DNA of 44,937 bases, from positions 12,912 to 57,848 of the forward strand of contig NZ_PPQC01000033.1 of NCBI RefSeq assembly GCF_002902365.1, given 5' to 3'. How positions within the stretch are numbered: position 1 is the stretch's first letter; each line of letters starts with the position of its first letter. The notes below the pieces were generated by a model. The model was not told where the DNA came from. It did no database searches and was given only the letters and a program-made list of their open reading frames with translations. Position numbers and translations under genes: made by a program. This stretch comes from Staphylococcus cohnii subsp. cohnii. Lineage in GTDB: Bacteria; Bacillota; Bacilli; Staphylococcales; Staphylococcaceae. Below are positions 25,608 to 34,468 of the stretch, in pieces.

Positions 25608-27707
25608 TTATTTATTTGTAGGTGATAAGCGAATGTATTTCACCTCATCTCGACCAATATCAAACTCAATAGGTGTGTGTGGATAGGTAGTGTGTCGTAA
25701 TTCTGATTTCGGCATATTTGAACGTTCTATATTTTTTAACAGTGATTGTTCAATGAAAATATCATTAAATATAGGAGATAAAGCATAATCTATAAAACCA
25801 TGTTCTCTATTTAACGTACGTATAAATAAAATTAATTTTGAAATAATTGTTTGTTGTTTTAATATAAACTTTCGCTTGTTTAACGTTGTGTGCGTATTGG
25901 CATTGAATAATAGTAAATGTGTACATTGTTTATCTTTTGCAACTAAATAATTAGGTTGTATTAATATCGCTTTTCCATAAAATGGCTTTAAGAATTGCAT
26001 TATATATACAATGGGTTCATATATACCGTGATAATTCATTAATGTAACGTCATATATACATTTATTCATTAGTTCATAGCCAACAGCAGAACCATTTTTA
26101 ATCAATTGTATTGTATGTTGTATAATTTCTGATAATCCTAAAGGCGCTTTTTGATTATATTGAGTGAAGTGATTTTTAGTAAGTTTTGAGTACACACATT
26201 TATTAGGTTGTAGCTTAGAAAGTGTGACGAATTTATTATAATAATCACTATAACTTGATACATTATCGAATTGATGGCTATGCTTTAATAACATTGTACG
26301 TAATTCGCTACGTTCTACATCAATAAAATTAAAGTCAAAATTAAATCTATGTAAGAGTGTAAAAGTGTGTTTAAGACTTTGAGTTTGGGTTAACACGCCT
26401 TCTACATTGATTGCTAATTTGATATTAATATTTAAACTTCTGACTTTAATGTACAATCTGTTTATATCATTTAACTTTAAGTATTCTGAATCAAATAGAA
26501 TCATAAAGTTATACATATTACCATTAGCATGATATTTAGGTTTGAATATTAAAAATTGGGAAATCACTTGTTCTATTTTTTTATATTCTTCCATGGATTT
26601 AATTCTAATAACTACGCCTATACAGTTAGAAAAAATAGCATCGATTAAATTGACAATCCCATTTAAATTGAGTGAAGATGATGCTAGATTGCTCACATTA
26701 TTTATAAGTAAATAGCAGTTTGTAAGGTCACTAAAATTAAGTTTTTGATTTAAATTTGTTTGAATTATATCCATTAGATTATCAATATGAATAAAGATGG
26801 TAGGTTGTTTTCCCAAATCATTATACTTTAAGTGGTCTAAATTGATAATTTCGTTATCAAGTGATTGATTATTGTCATCTAAGTAGGCTTTGAAATAGTG
26901 TGAATATCCGCTAATATCAGTAGTTAATAACGTAATAGGATTATTGTGCAATATATTAAGCTTTTTTCTATAAGCAAGCGGTGTTAACTTGAGATGATAT
27001 TTGAATTGATGAGTATAGTTAGCATAATGATTGAAACCCATATTCTCAGAAATAAGATAAATGGTTTTGTTACTATTAATAAGTTCATTAAGAGAAAGCG
27101 CAATTTTTAAACTTACTACATAATGTTTAAAGCTAATACCTAAATATTTTTTAAATAAAATCGATATGTATGAACTAGAAATATAAAAAATTGAAGAAAT
27201 TTCTTTGGACATGATATGTTGTGTAATGTGCTTTTGAATATAATCTGATATTTTATTTAAAAGTTCATTTTCAGAATGGATTGTCGGTATATAAGCATAA
27301 TCAGTTGATTTTTTAGTTTCTTGCTCTAAGGTAGAAATAAGCTCAGTTAATTGAGGTAATTCCATTGAATTCATAGTATTTAATTTTTCAATCATGTTTA
27401 GTATTAAATACTTCAAGTATTCTTGAGCATGCAATGCTTTTGCATCATAATAACAATTAAAAAATAATTGATTAAGCGGGATGATTTGTTGTATTGGTAT
27501 TTTTAGTTCAACAAGTTGTTCTGCGTGAGTTATACAAAATAAATCACTATGATTGATGATAGCGATATTGTTTTCAACCGAAGTTTGTTTACCATTAATA
27601 TTGATATTCAATTTACTATTTAATGAAAATAACAGTATGACTTGGTTGATACAACGTTGCGTGTCTGTAGTTAAAAAATCGTGGATACATAATGTGGCAT
27701 GTTCCAT
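25608..27707 (-). CDS. rsp: AraC-family regulator of the Rsp/Rbf type
   Basis: A 699-aa transcription regulator. The N-terminal part (about 1-140) is a cupin-like sensory region. A double helix-turn-helix AraC domain spans about 155-250, with ISSSYISILFKKYLGISFK and GFNHYANYTHQFKYHLKLTPLAYR. The long C-terminal part (about 290-699) resembles a glycosyl-hydrolase-type barrel, as in staphylococcal Rsp and Rbf. Size and neighbourhood (GltT, amidase, CorA) fit Rsp, a global repressor of surface proteins and activator of virulence genes in S. aureus. An upstream in-frame TTG touches the ribosome binding site, so the ATG at 27707 is chosen. Divergent from the amidase gene. Confidence 0.82.
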   Translation of the reverse strand: MEHATLCIHDFLTTDTQRCINQVILLFSLNSKLNININGKQTSVENNIAIINHSDLFCITHAEQLVELKIPIQQIIPLNQLFFNCYYDAKALHAQEYLKYLILNMIEKLNTMNSMELPQLTELISTLEQETKKSTDYAYIPTIHSENELLNKISDYIQKHITQHIMSKEISSIFYISSSYISILFKKYLGISFKHYVVSLKIALSLNELINSNKTIYLISENMGFNHYANYTHQFKYHLKLTPLAYRKKLNILHNNPITLLTTDISGYSHYFKAYLDDNNQSLDNEIINLDHLKYNDLGKQPTIFIHIDNLMDIIQTNLNQKLNFSDLTNCYLLINNVSNLASSSLNLNGIVNLIDAIFSNCIGVVIRIKSMEEYKKIEQVISQFLIFKPKYHANGNMYNFMILFDSEYLKLNDINRLYIKVRSLNINIKLAINVEGVLTQTQSLKHTFTLLHRFNFDFNFIDVERSELRTMLLKHSHQFDNVSSYSDYYNKFVTLSKLQPNKCVYSKLTKNHFTQYNQKAPLGLSEIIQHTIQLIKNGSAVGYELMNKCIYDVTLMNYHGIYEPIVYIMQFLKPFYGKAILIQPNYLVAKDKQCTHLLLFNANTHTTLNKRKFILKQQTIISKLILFIRTLNREHGFIDYALSPIFNDIFIEQSLLKNIERSNMPKSELRHTTYPHTPIEFDIGRDEVKYIRLSPTNK

Positions 27708-27927
27708 TCTATCTAGCAACTCCTGATAACATATTGTTATATTGACTAAATTACATTATATAATAAATAGTTGTGAATATTAATATATTAAATATAACTA
27801 TTTTCTTATTTCAAGCGCTAATTCAATCGATAAAATTAAATTGTGTACACCATTAAATTTGGAAAAAATAAATTAAACGAACTAATGATGAAAAATTTAA
27901 ATATTTAAATATTAAAGAGGGAAAATA

Positions 27928-28503
27928 ATGGAGCATATATACTCAAATTATTATGAAATAGAAGAGAAAATCACTGAACGAAAAAAAGATATTTTAGGTG
28001 TCGTTCTACACGATGATGCCGAAAATTATTCTGCCAAAAATTACATTACATGGTTAAATAAGCGCATTGAAAAAAACGAATTAGAAAAAGGATGGGCGAG
28101 CGTCTACATCGACCAAGACACATGTTACTGGTTTCATCCAACACAATATACTGAATGGCACTGCGGAAATATATTTGCCAATACGCATTATATTGGTATC
28201 GAGAGATGTCAGTCTAAAATCAATGGTATATTAACAGATAGTGCATTTATGAAGGTAGAAGAGGTTAGCTTTTGGCTAGCAGCTGCAATTTTAAAGAAAT
28301 ATCAATTGCCTGTTAATAGAGAAACAGTAAGAATCCATAAAGAATTTTATGATACTGAGTGTCCAGCAAGATCGTGGTTAATTCATTTGGAACAAGCTTC
28401 AAGCACATTGGAAAACATGAATAGATTGAAAGATTATTTTATCTATAAAATAAAATATTATTACGATGATATTACTAAAGAAGATATTATGCCTTTAGGT
28501 TAA
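27928..28503 (+). CDS. N-acetylmuramoyl-L-alanine amidase domain protein (Amidase_2)
   Basis: A 191-aa PGRP/Amidase_2-type zinc hydrolase that would cleave the MurNAc-L-Ala bond of peptidoglycan. Visible motifs are LGVVLHDDAE (first zinc His), SVYIDQDTCYWFHP, EWHCGN, YIGIERCQ and the HKEFYDTECP zinc site. There is no signal peptide or cell-wall-binding domain, so export is not obvious. It may be a cytoplasmic recycling enzyme or a domesticated prophage endolysin fragment. Start behind AAAGAGGG. Confidence 0.85.
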   Translation: MEHIYSNYYEIEEKITERKKDILGVVLHDDAENYSAKNYITWLNKRIEKNELEKGWASVYIDQDTCYWFHPTQYTEWHCGNIFANTHYIGIERCQSKINGILTDSAFMKVEEVSFWLAAAILKKYQLPVNRETVRIHKEFYDTECPARSWLIHLEQASSTLENMNRLKDYFIYKIKYYYDDITKEDIMPLG

Positions 28504-28850
28504 GGCCAGTATCAAATTAAAGTCAGCTAATATTCATTTTTACCATCAGCAAAAAATAGTTTGGATTATAATATTTAAAAAACGTCAATTCTAATCGTAT
28601 AGAAATTGACGTTTTTATTTTTGAAAATTAACCTGATGTGACAAGCTATTCTCAATATATAAATTTTAATAAAAAAGTGAAATAAATTTAAAAGGCATGT
28701 CTCCTAAATTTTTGAGGAAACAAGCTTTTAGAATATTACAGAAAACCAAAGTACAAATTTCAAGATTCAGTACAATAACACATGATAGAATCTTTCATAT
28801 TGAGCATAAGCTTTATATCTAGTTATTTTTAAATGTGTGTTTGCTCTATA
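28504..28850. terminator. Intergenic region with terminator between the amidase and corA
   Basis: AACGTCAATTCT (28581-28592) pairs with AGAAATTGACGTT (28601-28613), followed by TTTATTTTT: a good plus-strand terminator. The rest (28625-28850) shows no gene; it lies downstream of corA on the minus strand and holds no clear second hairpin. Confidence 0.75.
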
Positions 28851-29789
28851 TCAAAACTTTTGCTTTCGCCATAGAAATGCACCAACACATGAAACGATAA
28901 TTAGTGAAATAGCGATCACGATAACCCAAGAGACATAGCTATGTTCATCAATAGGTAATGGAACATTCATGCCGAAAAAGCTAAATACTAAAGTTGGTAA
29001 TGTTAAAAAGACAGTAAATAATGTCAATGTTTTCATCGTATTATTCATTTCATTTGAAAGTAGTGATGCATATGAAGTTGTAATACTTTCTAATATATCC
29101 GTGTATAATCTTGTGGTCTCTAAAGCTTGATTATTTTCTATGACTAAATCTTCCAACAAATCTTCATCTTCTTCAAATCGTTTAATTGCAGGTAATCTGA
29201 AAAGTTTCTTTACTATCGTTTCATTACCTTTTAATGCTGCTAAGAAATAAACTAAACTCTTTTCAACTTCCATTAAATTATATAGTTGTTTGTTTGTAAC
29301 ATTATTTTTTAAATCACGTTCTATACGTAATCTCGTTTTATTTAATAATCTAAGGTTTCTATTATAATGATTCGCGATCGTTAATAATATATTGAGCGCG
29401 AATCGGCTATGAAAATGTAAATTTAAATTTTGATGGCTAAATTTTTCTAGAAATTCGTTCTCCACATTACATACAGTAAATATTTTTTTATTACCAATAA
29501 TAATACCTAGAGGAATTGTTATAAACGAGAGCACATTAAGATTTGTATCATTAACAACTGGCAAATCAAGGATTATGAGGGAATAGCCTGTTTCTTCATC
29601 GTATTCAACACGAGAACTTTCCTCAGTATCTAGAGGGTCTCTAATAAAATTTTCTGGTAAATGGTATAAATCTATTAAATGTTCTATTTCTTCCCAATTT
29701 GGGTCAACGACATTGATCCATGAAGCATCATGGTCTAAAGTTGATGTTATTATTTCTTGTGTTTGAGTATGTTTATAAGCAGTAATCAC
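28851..29789 (-). CDS. corA: CorA-family Mg2+ transporter
   Basis: A 312-aa divalent cation channel of the CorA family. A long N-terminal cytoplasmic domain (about 1-250) leads to two C-terminal membrane helices with the signature FFGMNVP (GMN) between them. The terminal tail is basic (WRKQKF). The start is a GTG at 29789, behind GAAGGGAAGA. Monocistronic. The substrate could be Mg2+, Co2+ or Ni2+. Confidence 0.92.
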   Translation of the reverse strand: MITAYKHTQTQEIITSTLDHDASWINVVDPNWEEIEHLIDLYHLPENFIRDPLDTEESSRVEYDEETGYSLIILDLPVVNDTNLNVLSFITIPLGIIIGNKKIFTVCNVENEFLEKFSHQNLNLHFHSRFALNILLTIANHYNRNLRLLNKTRLRIERDLKNNVTNKQLYNLMEVEKSLVYFLAALKGNETIVKKLFRLPAIKRFEEDEDLLEDLVIENNQALETTRLYTDILESITTSYASLLSNEMNNTMKTLTLFTVFLTLPTLVFSFFGMNVPLPIDEHSYVSWVIVIAISLIIVSCVGAFLWRKQKF

Positions 29790-30019
29790 AATACAAATCT
29801 TCCCTTCATTAAATTCTTAATTATATTAGCGAAGATTAGAGCGGTTGACAAGTATCTTTCAATTTTAATTGTAATACTTATAAAAAGAATTAATTTAAGG
29901 ATATTATAAGTATCATATTGTAAAATCTGCATGGTTAACGAATTTAGAAAGGTTTGCATGTATTGGTGAAATAAGATTACAGAAATGTTGAGAAAATACG
30001 ATGTAATTTTAAAGATAAA

Positions 30020-30065
30020 TTAACATTAGCTTAACAAAAATTAGTTATACTTCACATAGTTTACA
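30020..30065 (+). promoter_or_regulatory. Pho box and promoter of the Na/Pi cotransporter gene
   Basis: TTAACA at 30020-30025 and TTAACA at 30031-30036 are separated by exactly five bases, matching the PhoP binding pattern TTHACA-N5-TTHACA. The -10 box TATACT lies at 30046-30051 and no good -35 exists, so the Pho box occupies the -35 region as at activator-dependent promoters. Further TTCACA (30051-30056) and TTTACA (30060-30065) half-sites follow out of register. Confidence 0.82.
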
Positions 30066-30087
30066 AATATTTTAAAGAGGTGTAACG

Positions 30088-31755
30088 ATGGATTCTTCTG
30101 TAATGGAGATTATTTTTACCTTTATTGGTGGATTAGGTATTTTTCTATATGGTATTAAACAAATGGGAGACGGTTTACAAGCCGCAGCTGGTGATAGATT
30201 AAGAAGCATTTTAAATACTTTTACAAGTAACCCTTTAATGGGTGTCTTGGCTGGTATGATTGTAACGATATTAATTCAAAGTAGTTCGGGCACAACAGTA
30301 ATTACTATAGGTCTTGTTAGTGCAGGCTTTATGACAATGCGTCAGGCAATTGGAGTAGTTATGGGAGCGAATATTGGTACTACAGTTACTGCATTTGTTA
30401 TAGGTATTGATATCGGTGAGTATTCGCTGCCAATTTTAGCAATTGGTGCATTTCTAATTTTCTTTATTCAAAAACGTAAAGTGAAAAATGTGGGTATGAT
30501 TTTATTTGGTTTTGGTGCATTGTTCTATGGTTTAGAACTTATGAGTGGTGCAGTTAAACCATTAGCAAATTTAGACGCTTTTAAACAAATTATGTTAGAT
30601 ATGTCTTCGAATCCATTATATGGTGTGGTAGCAGGTACATTATTAACAGTAATTATCCAAAGTTCAAGTGCCACAATTGGTATTTTACAAGGATTCTTTG
30701 CCAATGATTTAATTAGTTTACACGGTGCACTTCCTGTACTTTTAGGCGATAATATTGGTACGACAATCACGGCAGTACTTGCCAGTTTAGCAGGCTCGTT
30801 GGCGGCAAAACGTGTGGCAGCTGTACATGTACTCTTCAATGTAATTGGCGCTATCATTTTCTTAATAATCATGCCTCTCTATCAATTAGTTATTGAATGG
30901 ATGCAAGGGATTATGAATTTAAAACCTGAAATGGTTATTGCATTTGCACATGGTACGTTCAATGTAACAAACACAATTATTCAATTGCCATTTATTTTCA
31001 TCCTAGCATGGATTGTGACGAAGTTAGTACCAGGCGAAGACTTGAATGAAAAATATAAACCAAGAATGTTAGATAAAAATTTAATCAACAGAGCTCCTAA
31101 CTTTGCATTACAAGAAGCTCAAGATGAAATTCAAAATATAGGTCATATGACTTTCGATATGTTTAGATATGCTAAGAACTATGATGATAAAACAGAAAAA
31201 GATATAATTCAGAAGCATGCAGCTGTGGAAAGTATGTATGACAATGTAAGACAATATTTAACAAAAATCTCTGAGAAGAAGATATCCAAACAAGATGCAG
31301 AAAGAATGTCTGTGTTATTCGATGTTAATCGAACGTTTATTAAAGTAGCAAGTTTAACAGAAGCTTATTTATTGGATTTAAAGAAAAAAGAAACAGAATC
31401 AATTCAAATATCTGCAAAAGCAGAACAAAGTATTGAAAGACTATATGACCATGTCGATGCGTCACTTGAAAAAACAATTGATATGTTTAACGTATATGAC
31501 AGAGTTAAAAAAGATGAAATCGTTCGTTTGAGTAACGATTCGTATACATTAGAACATGATCTTAGGAAGAAACATATCAAGCGCTTAAGTTCTGGAGAAT
31601 GTTCTTTAGAAGGTGGTTTGCTATATCTAGATATGATAGCTATCTTAGAGCGTATTGGTTACCATTCTAGAAACATTTCAGAATCTATGATTGATATAGA
31701 TAATATTGAACATGAGGATGATGAAGTGGAACATACTTTGGGTTGGTCATATTAA
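30088..31755 (+). CDS. nptA: Na+/phosphate cotransporter family protein
   Basis: A 555-aa importer of phosphate driven by Na+. The transport core (about 1-310) has two inverted repeats, each with the QSSSG/A signature: ILIQSSSGTTVITIG near 68 and VIIQSSSATIGILQG near 196, and GANIGTTVTA and GDNIGTTITA after them. The C-terminal part (about 340-545) is a PhoU-like helical domain. The Pho box upstream implies induction on phosphate starvation. Start behind AAAGAGGTG. A terminator follows. Confidence 0.93.
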   Translation: MDSSVMEIIFTFIGGLGIFLYGIKQMGDGLQAAAGDRLRSILNTFTSNPLMGVLAGMIVTILIQSSSGTTVITIGLVSAGFMTMRQAIGVVMGANIGTTVTAFVIGIDIGEYSLPILAIGAFLIFFIQKRKVKNVGMILFGFGALFYGLELMSGAVKPLANLDAFKQIMLDMSSNPLYGVVAGTLLTVIIQSSSATIGILQGFFANDLISLHGALPVLLGDNIGTTITAVLASLAGSLAAKRVAAVHVLFNVIGAIIFLIIMPLYQLVIEWMQGIMNLKPEMVIAFAHGTFNVTNTIIQLPFIFILAWIVTKLVPGEDLNEKYKPRMLDKNLINRAPNFALQEAQDEIQNIGHMTFDMFRYAKNYDDKTEKDIIQKHAAVESMYDNVRQYLTKISEKKISKQDAERMSVLFDVNRTFIKVASLTEAYLLDLKKKETESIQISAKAEQSIERLYDHVDASLEKTIDMFNVYDRVKKDEIVRLSNDSYTLEHDLRKKHIKRLSSGECSLEGGLLYLDMIAILERIGYHSRNISESMIDIDNIEHEDDEVEHTLGWSY

Positions 31756-31848
31756 AAAGTAATTTTTACCACAATGTATGCAAAATTTAATATCATATAA
31801 TGAGGCAAGCCATAACAGAAATAAATTTTATGCTTAGTCTTTTAAATT

Positions 31849-31900
31849 AGAGCGGAATAACATCACTTTATTAAAGGGTGATGTTACTCTGCTCTTTTTT
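31849..31900 (+). terminator. Terminator after nptA
   Basis: AGAGC and ATAACATCAC (31849-31866) pair with GTGATGTTAC and GCTCT (31878-31895), with an internal GGA/TCT mismatch region, followed by a T run. Confidence 0.9.
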
Positions 31901-31998
31901 TATGAGAAAAGTGTACTTGGTTAACAATTTTCAATTTAAATGATAAATGGTATGTAAAAAATGGAGTACTCGAGATGGCAAAAGCAACCCCTCTCTTA

Positions 31999-32052
31999 AT
32001 CCTTAGTAAAACGATAAGGATACTTGACAAAATGTTACCGTGAGCATAAGAT
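31999..32052 (+). promoter_or_regulatory. Promoter and inverted-repeat operator of the FMN monooxygenase operon
   Basis: The -35 TTGACA (32024-32029), 17-bp spacer and -10 TAAGAT (32047-32052) are clear. Just upstream, ATCCTTA (31999-32005) and TAAGGAT (32015-32021) form a perfect 7-bp inverted repeat with a 9-base spacer, abutting the -35 box. A repressor or activator site is likely. A sulfur-status regulator such as CymR would suit the genes, but I cannot match the site to a known motif with confidence. Confidence 0.75.
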
Positions 32053-32094
32053 TGAAACTAATATAATTTTCAGAAATCGATGGGGGGATTGTTT

Positions 32095-33111
32095 ATGACA
32101 TCTATTAGTATACTTGATCAAAGTCCGATAGATCATAATGAAGCAGTTAGCGACGGGATAAAGAGAACAGTTGAACTCGCTCAATTAGCAGAAAACCTGA
32201 ATTATACAAGATATTTTGTTGCAGAGCATCATAATATACAAGAAGTCGTTGGTACGAGTCCTGAAATATTAGTTACACATCTATTAAACCAAACAAGTAG
32301 AATAAACATTGGTTCTGGTGGGGTTATGCTACAGCATTATAGTCCATTTAAAGTGATTGAGCAGTTTCATTTTATGAGCCAAATCGCTCCGGGAAGAGTA
32401 GATTTAGGTATAGGTAAAGCACCTGGTGGTTTTCCTCTAGCGACACAAGCATTGCAAGAAGATATCAAAAGTTCACCTACATCTTTCAATGATAAATTTC
32501 ATCTATTAAATCAATTTAATAATGGAAACTTTCCTAAAGAAAATCCATATTCAAATTTAAAAACAACGATTCGTAATAAAGAGGTTGAAAAACCACATGT
32601 TTTTCTTTTAGGTGGCAGTGAACGATCAGCGCGTTTTGCAGCAGAAGAAAAAGTAGGATTTATTTATGCATATTTTTTGAATTCGGATAATGAACTTTTA
32701 CAAAAAGCCATTCGTACATACAAAGCATTTTACCCTGAGGGGAGAATAATTGTTGCCTTGGCTGCTGTTGTATCGAATAGCGAAGCGGAGTACACATTAA
32801 TTGAAGAAGGGCGTACAAACTATGTTTTACACTTTGATGACGGTCAAAAATTAACAGTATCAAGTGAACACCAAATTGATGATTTTAAAAAGCAAAGTTC
32901 AAGGACATTTGAAATTGAAGCACAACAAATAGAGGTATTTAATGGTACAGCTGAGTCCATAAAACAACAGATTCATGAATTAAATATAGATGATGAAGTT
33001 GATGAATTTATGTTTCATATGCCCGTTCAAAATCATTCATTACGATTAAAAACAGTAGAGCAATTAGCGCGTGTATATAAAAAATCGACTTTGAAAGCAG
33101 GGGTAAAATGA
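32095..33111 (+). CDS. Luciferase-like FMN-dependent monooxygenase (MsnO8-type)
   Basis: A 338-aa luciferase-like (LLM) flavin monooxygenase. Visible features: SILDQSPI at the N-terminus, TRYFVAEHHN, IGSGGVMLQHYSP, GRVDLGIGKAPGG and the HVFLLGGSERSARFAA strand. These barrel enzymes oxidise small molecules with reduced flavin and O2. The ATG at 32095 is chosen, with GGGGGGAT just before it. Its stop overlaps the next gene's start by four bases, so the two are translationally coupled. The substrate is unknown. Confidence 0.88.
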   Translation: MTSISILDQSPIDHNEAVSDGIKRTVELAQLAENLNYTRYFVAEHHNIQEVVGTSPEILVTHLLNQTSRINIGSGGVMLQHYSPFKVIEQFHFMSQIAPGRVDLGIGKAPGGFPLATQALQEDIKSSPTSFNDKFHLLNQFNNGNFPKENPYSNLKTTIRNKEVEKPHVFLLGGSERSARFAAEEKVGFIYAYFLNSDNELLQKAIRTYKAFYPEGRIIVALAAVVSNSEAEYTLIEEGRTNYVLHFDDGQKLTVSSEHQIDDFKKQSSRTFEIEAQQIEVFNGTAESIKQQIHELNIDDEVDEFMFHMPVQNHSLRLKTVEQLARVYKKSTLKAGVK

Positions 33112-34439
33112 CAAATAAAAAAATAGATTTTGGAATTATGTTGAACGGTCCTGGTAGTCATATGCATGCTTGGAAATCAAGTGAGGTTCCAAGTGATGCA
33201 AGTACAAATTTTGAATTTCAACTTGAAATTGCTCGCAAAGCAGAAAAAGCTGGCTTCAGTTTCGTTTTTGTAGCAGATGGATTATATATCAATGAAAAAT
33301 CGATACCACATTTTTTAGATAGACATGAACCTTTAACATTTTTAGCAGCTCTTTCTCCTATAACGCAGCAAATTGGATTAGTTGGTACGATTTCAACTTC
33401 GTATAGTGAACCGTTCACAGTGGCCAGACAACTTTCAACCATTGATAACATTAGTAAAGGTCGTGCAGGCTGGAATGTGGTAACTTCGCCTTTAGCTGGG
33501 AGTGCTGACAATTATAGTAAAGGAGATCATCCAGAACATGATGTTCGATATGATATTGCTGAAGAACATATCCAAGTTGTACAAGGATTATGGGATTCGT
33601 ACGAAGATGACGCGTTTACGTTCGATGTTGAAAATGGTGAATATGTTGATAAAAGTAAAATGCATACTTTAGATTACAAAGGTCAATATTTCCAAGTTAA
33701 AGGTCCTTTGAATGCAAGTCGGTCAGAACAAGGACAACCTGTTATATTCCAAGCAGGAGCTTCTCCTAAAGGACAGGCATATGCAGCTAAATATGCTGAT
33801 GCCGTTTTTACACTTGGTGAGTCACTTGAAATTGCTAAAAGTAATTATGACAGTATTAAAAAACAAGCCCAAGCATTTGAGCGTAATCCCGACCATGTTA
33901 AAGTCTATCCAATGCTAGCACCAGTCATTGGAAAAGATAAAGCCGAAGTAGAGCGACGATTAAATGAACTTAAATCATTAGCAACAATTGAAGAGGCTTT
34001 AGACTACTTGGGAAGATATTATGATCACCATGACTTTACTCAATACGAATTAGATGCACCATTTCCAGAGTTAGGTGACGTAGGGAAAAATAGTTTTCGT
34101 GCAACTACTGATGCAATTGCTGAACGTGCGAAATCACAAAATTTAACGTTAAGAGAAGTTGCTCTAGAAGAAACTGTAAGACGTTCACCATTTACAGGCA
34201 CTTATGAAGAAGTAGCAGCATTAATAATTGAATGGTTTGAACAAGGTGCAGCAGATGGCTTTATCTTTGGACCACATGTCTATGGTGAAATATATGATGA
34301 ATTTTTAAGAGAAGTGTTACCGATATTAGAAACAAAAGGTTATTATTCGAAATCTTATGAAGGTAGTACATTACGTGATCATCTTGGTATTCCGTTTAAA
34401 GAAAATCGATATCGAAACACAAAAGTAGAGCATATCTAA
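33108..34439 (+). CDS. NtaA/DmoA-family FMN-dependent monooxygenase
   Basis: A 443-aa flavin monooxygenase of the NtaA/SnaA/DszA group, relatives of which oxidise nitrilotriacetate, dimethyl sulfide or dibenzothiophene sulfone. Typical parts are FGIMLNGPGSHMHAWK, LSTIDNISKGRAGWNVVTS, YDIAEEHIQVVQGLWDS and FQAGASPKGQAYAAKYADAV. It starts at an ATG overlapping the previous stop. With two monooxygenases and a transporter in one operon, breakdown of an imported organosulfur or organonitrogen compound is likely. The compound cannot be named. Confidence 0.88.
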   Translation: MTNKKIDFGIMLNGPGSHMHAWKSSEVPSDASTNFEFQLEIARKAEKAGFSFVFVADGLYINEKSIPHFLDRHEPLTFLAALSPITQQIGLVGTISTSYSEPFTVARQLSTIDNISKGRAGWNVVTSPLAGSADNYSKGDHPEHDVRYDIAEEHIQVVQGLWDSYEDDAFTFDVENGEYVDKSKMHTLDYKGQYFQVKGPLNASRSEQGQPVIFQAGASPKGQAYAAKYADAVFTLGESLEIAKSNYDSIKKQAQAFERNPDHVKVYPMLAPVIGKDKAEVERRLNELKSLATIEEALDYLGRYYDHHDFTQYELDAPFPELGDVGKNSFRATTDAIAERAKSQNLTLREVALEETVRRSPFTGTYEEVAALIIEWFEQGAADGFIFGPHVYGEIYDEFLREVLPILETKGYYSKSYEGSTLRDHLGIPFKENRYRNTKVEHI

Positions 34440-34468
34440 TCTAAATGATTTTTAAGGAGTGAAATAGA

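Noticed and set aside
25608..27927. Possible SSR42-type long regulatory RNA next to the Rsp-like gene.
   Set aside because: Only about 220 bases separate it from the divergent amidase gene, too short for the roughly 1.2-kb RNA known from S. aureus, and no such transcript signal is visible.
31981..32094. SAM-type riboswitch or T-box in the leader of the monooxygenase operon.
   Set aside because: The leader after the promoter is only about 40 bases, and no riboswitch core sequence is present.
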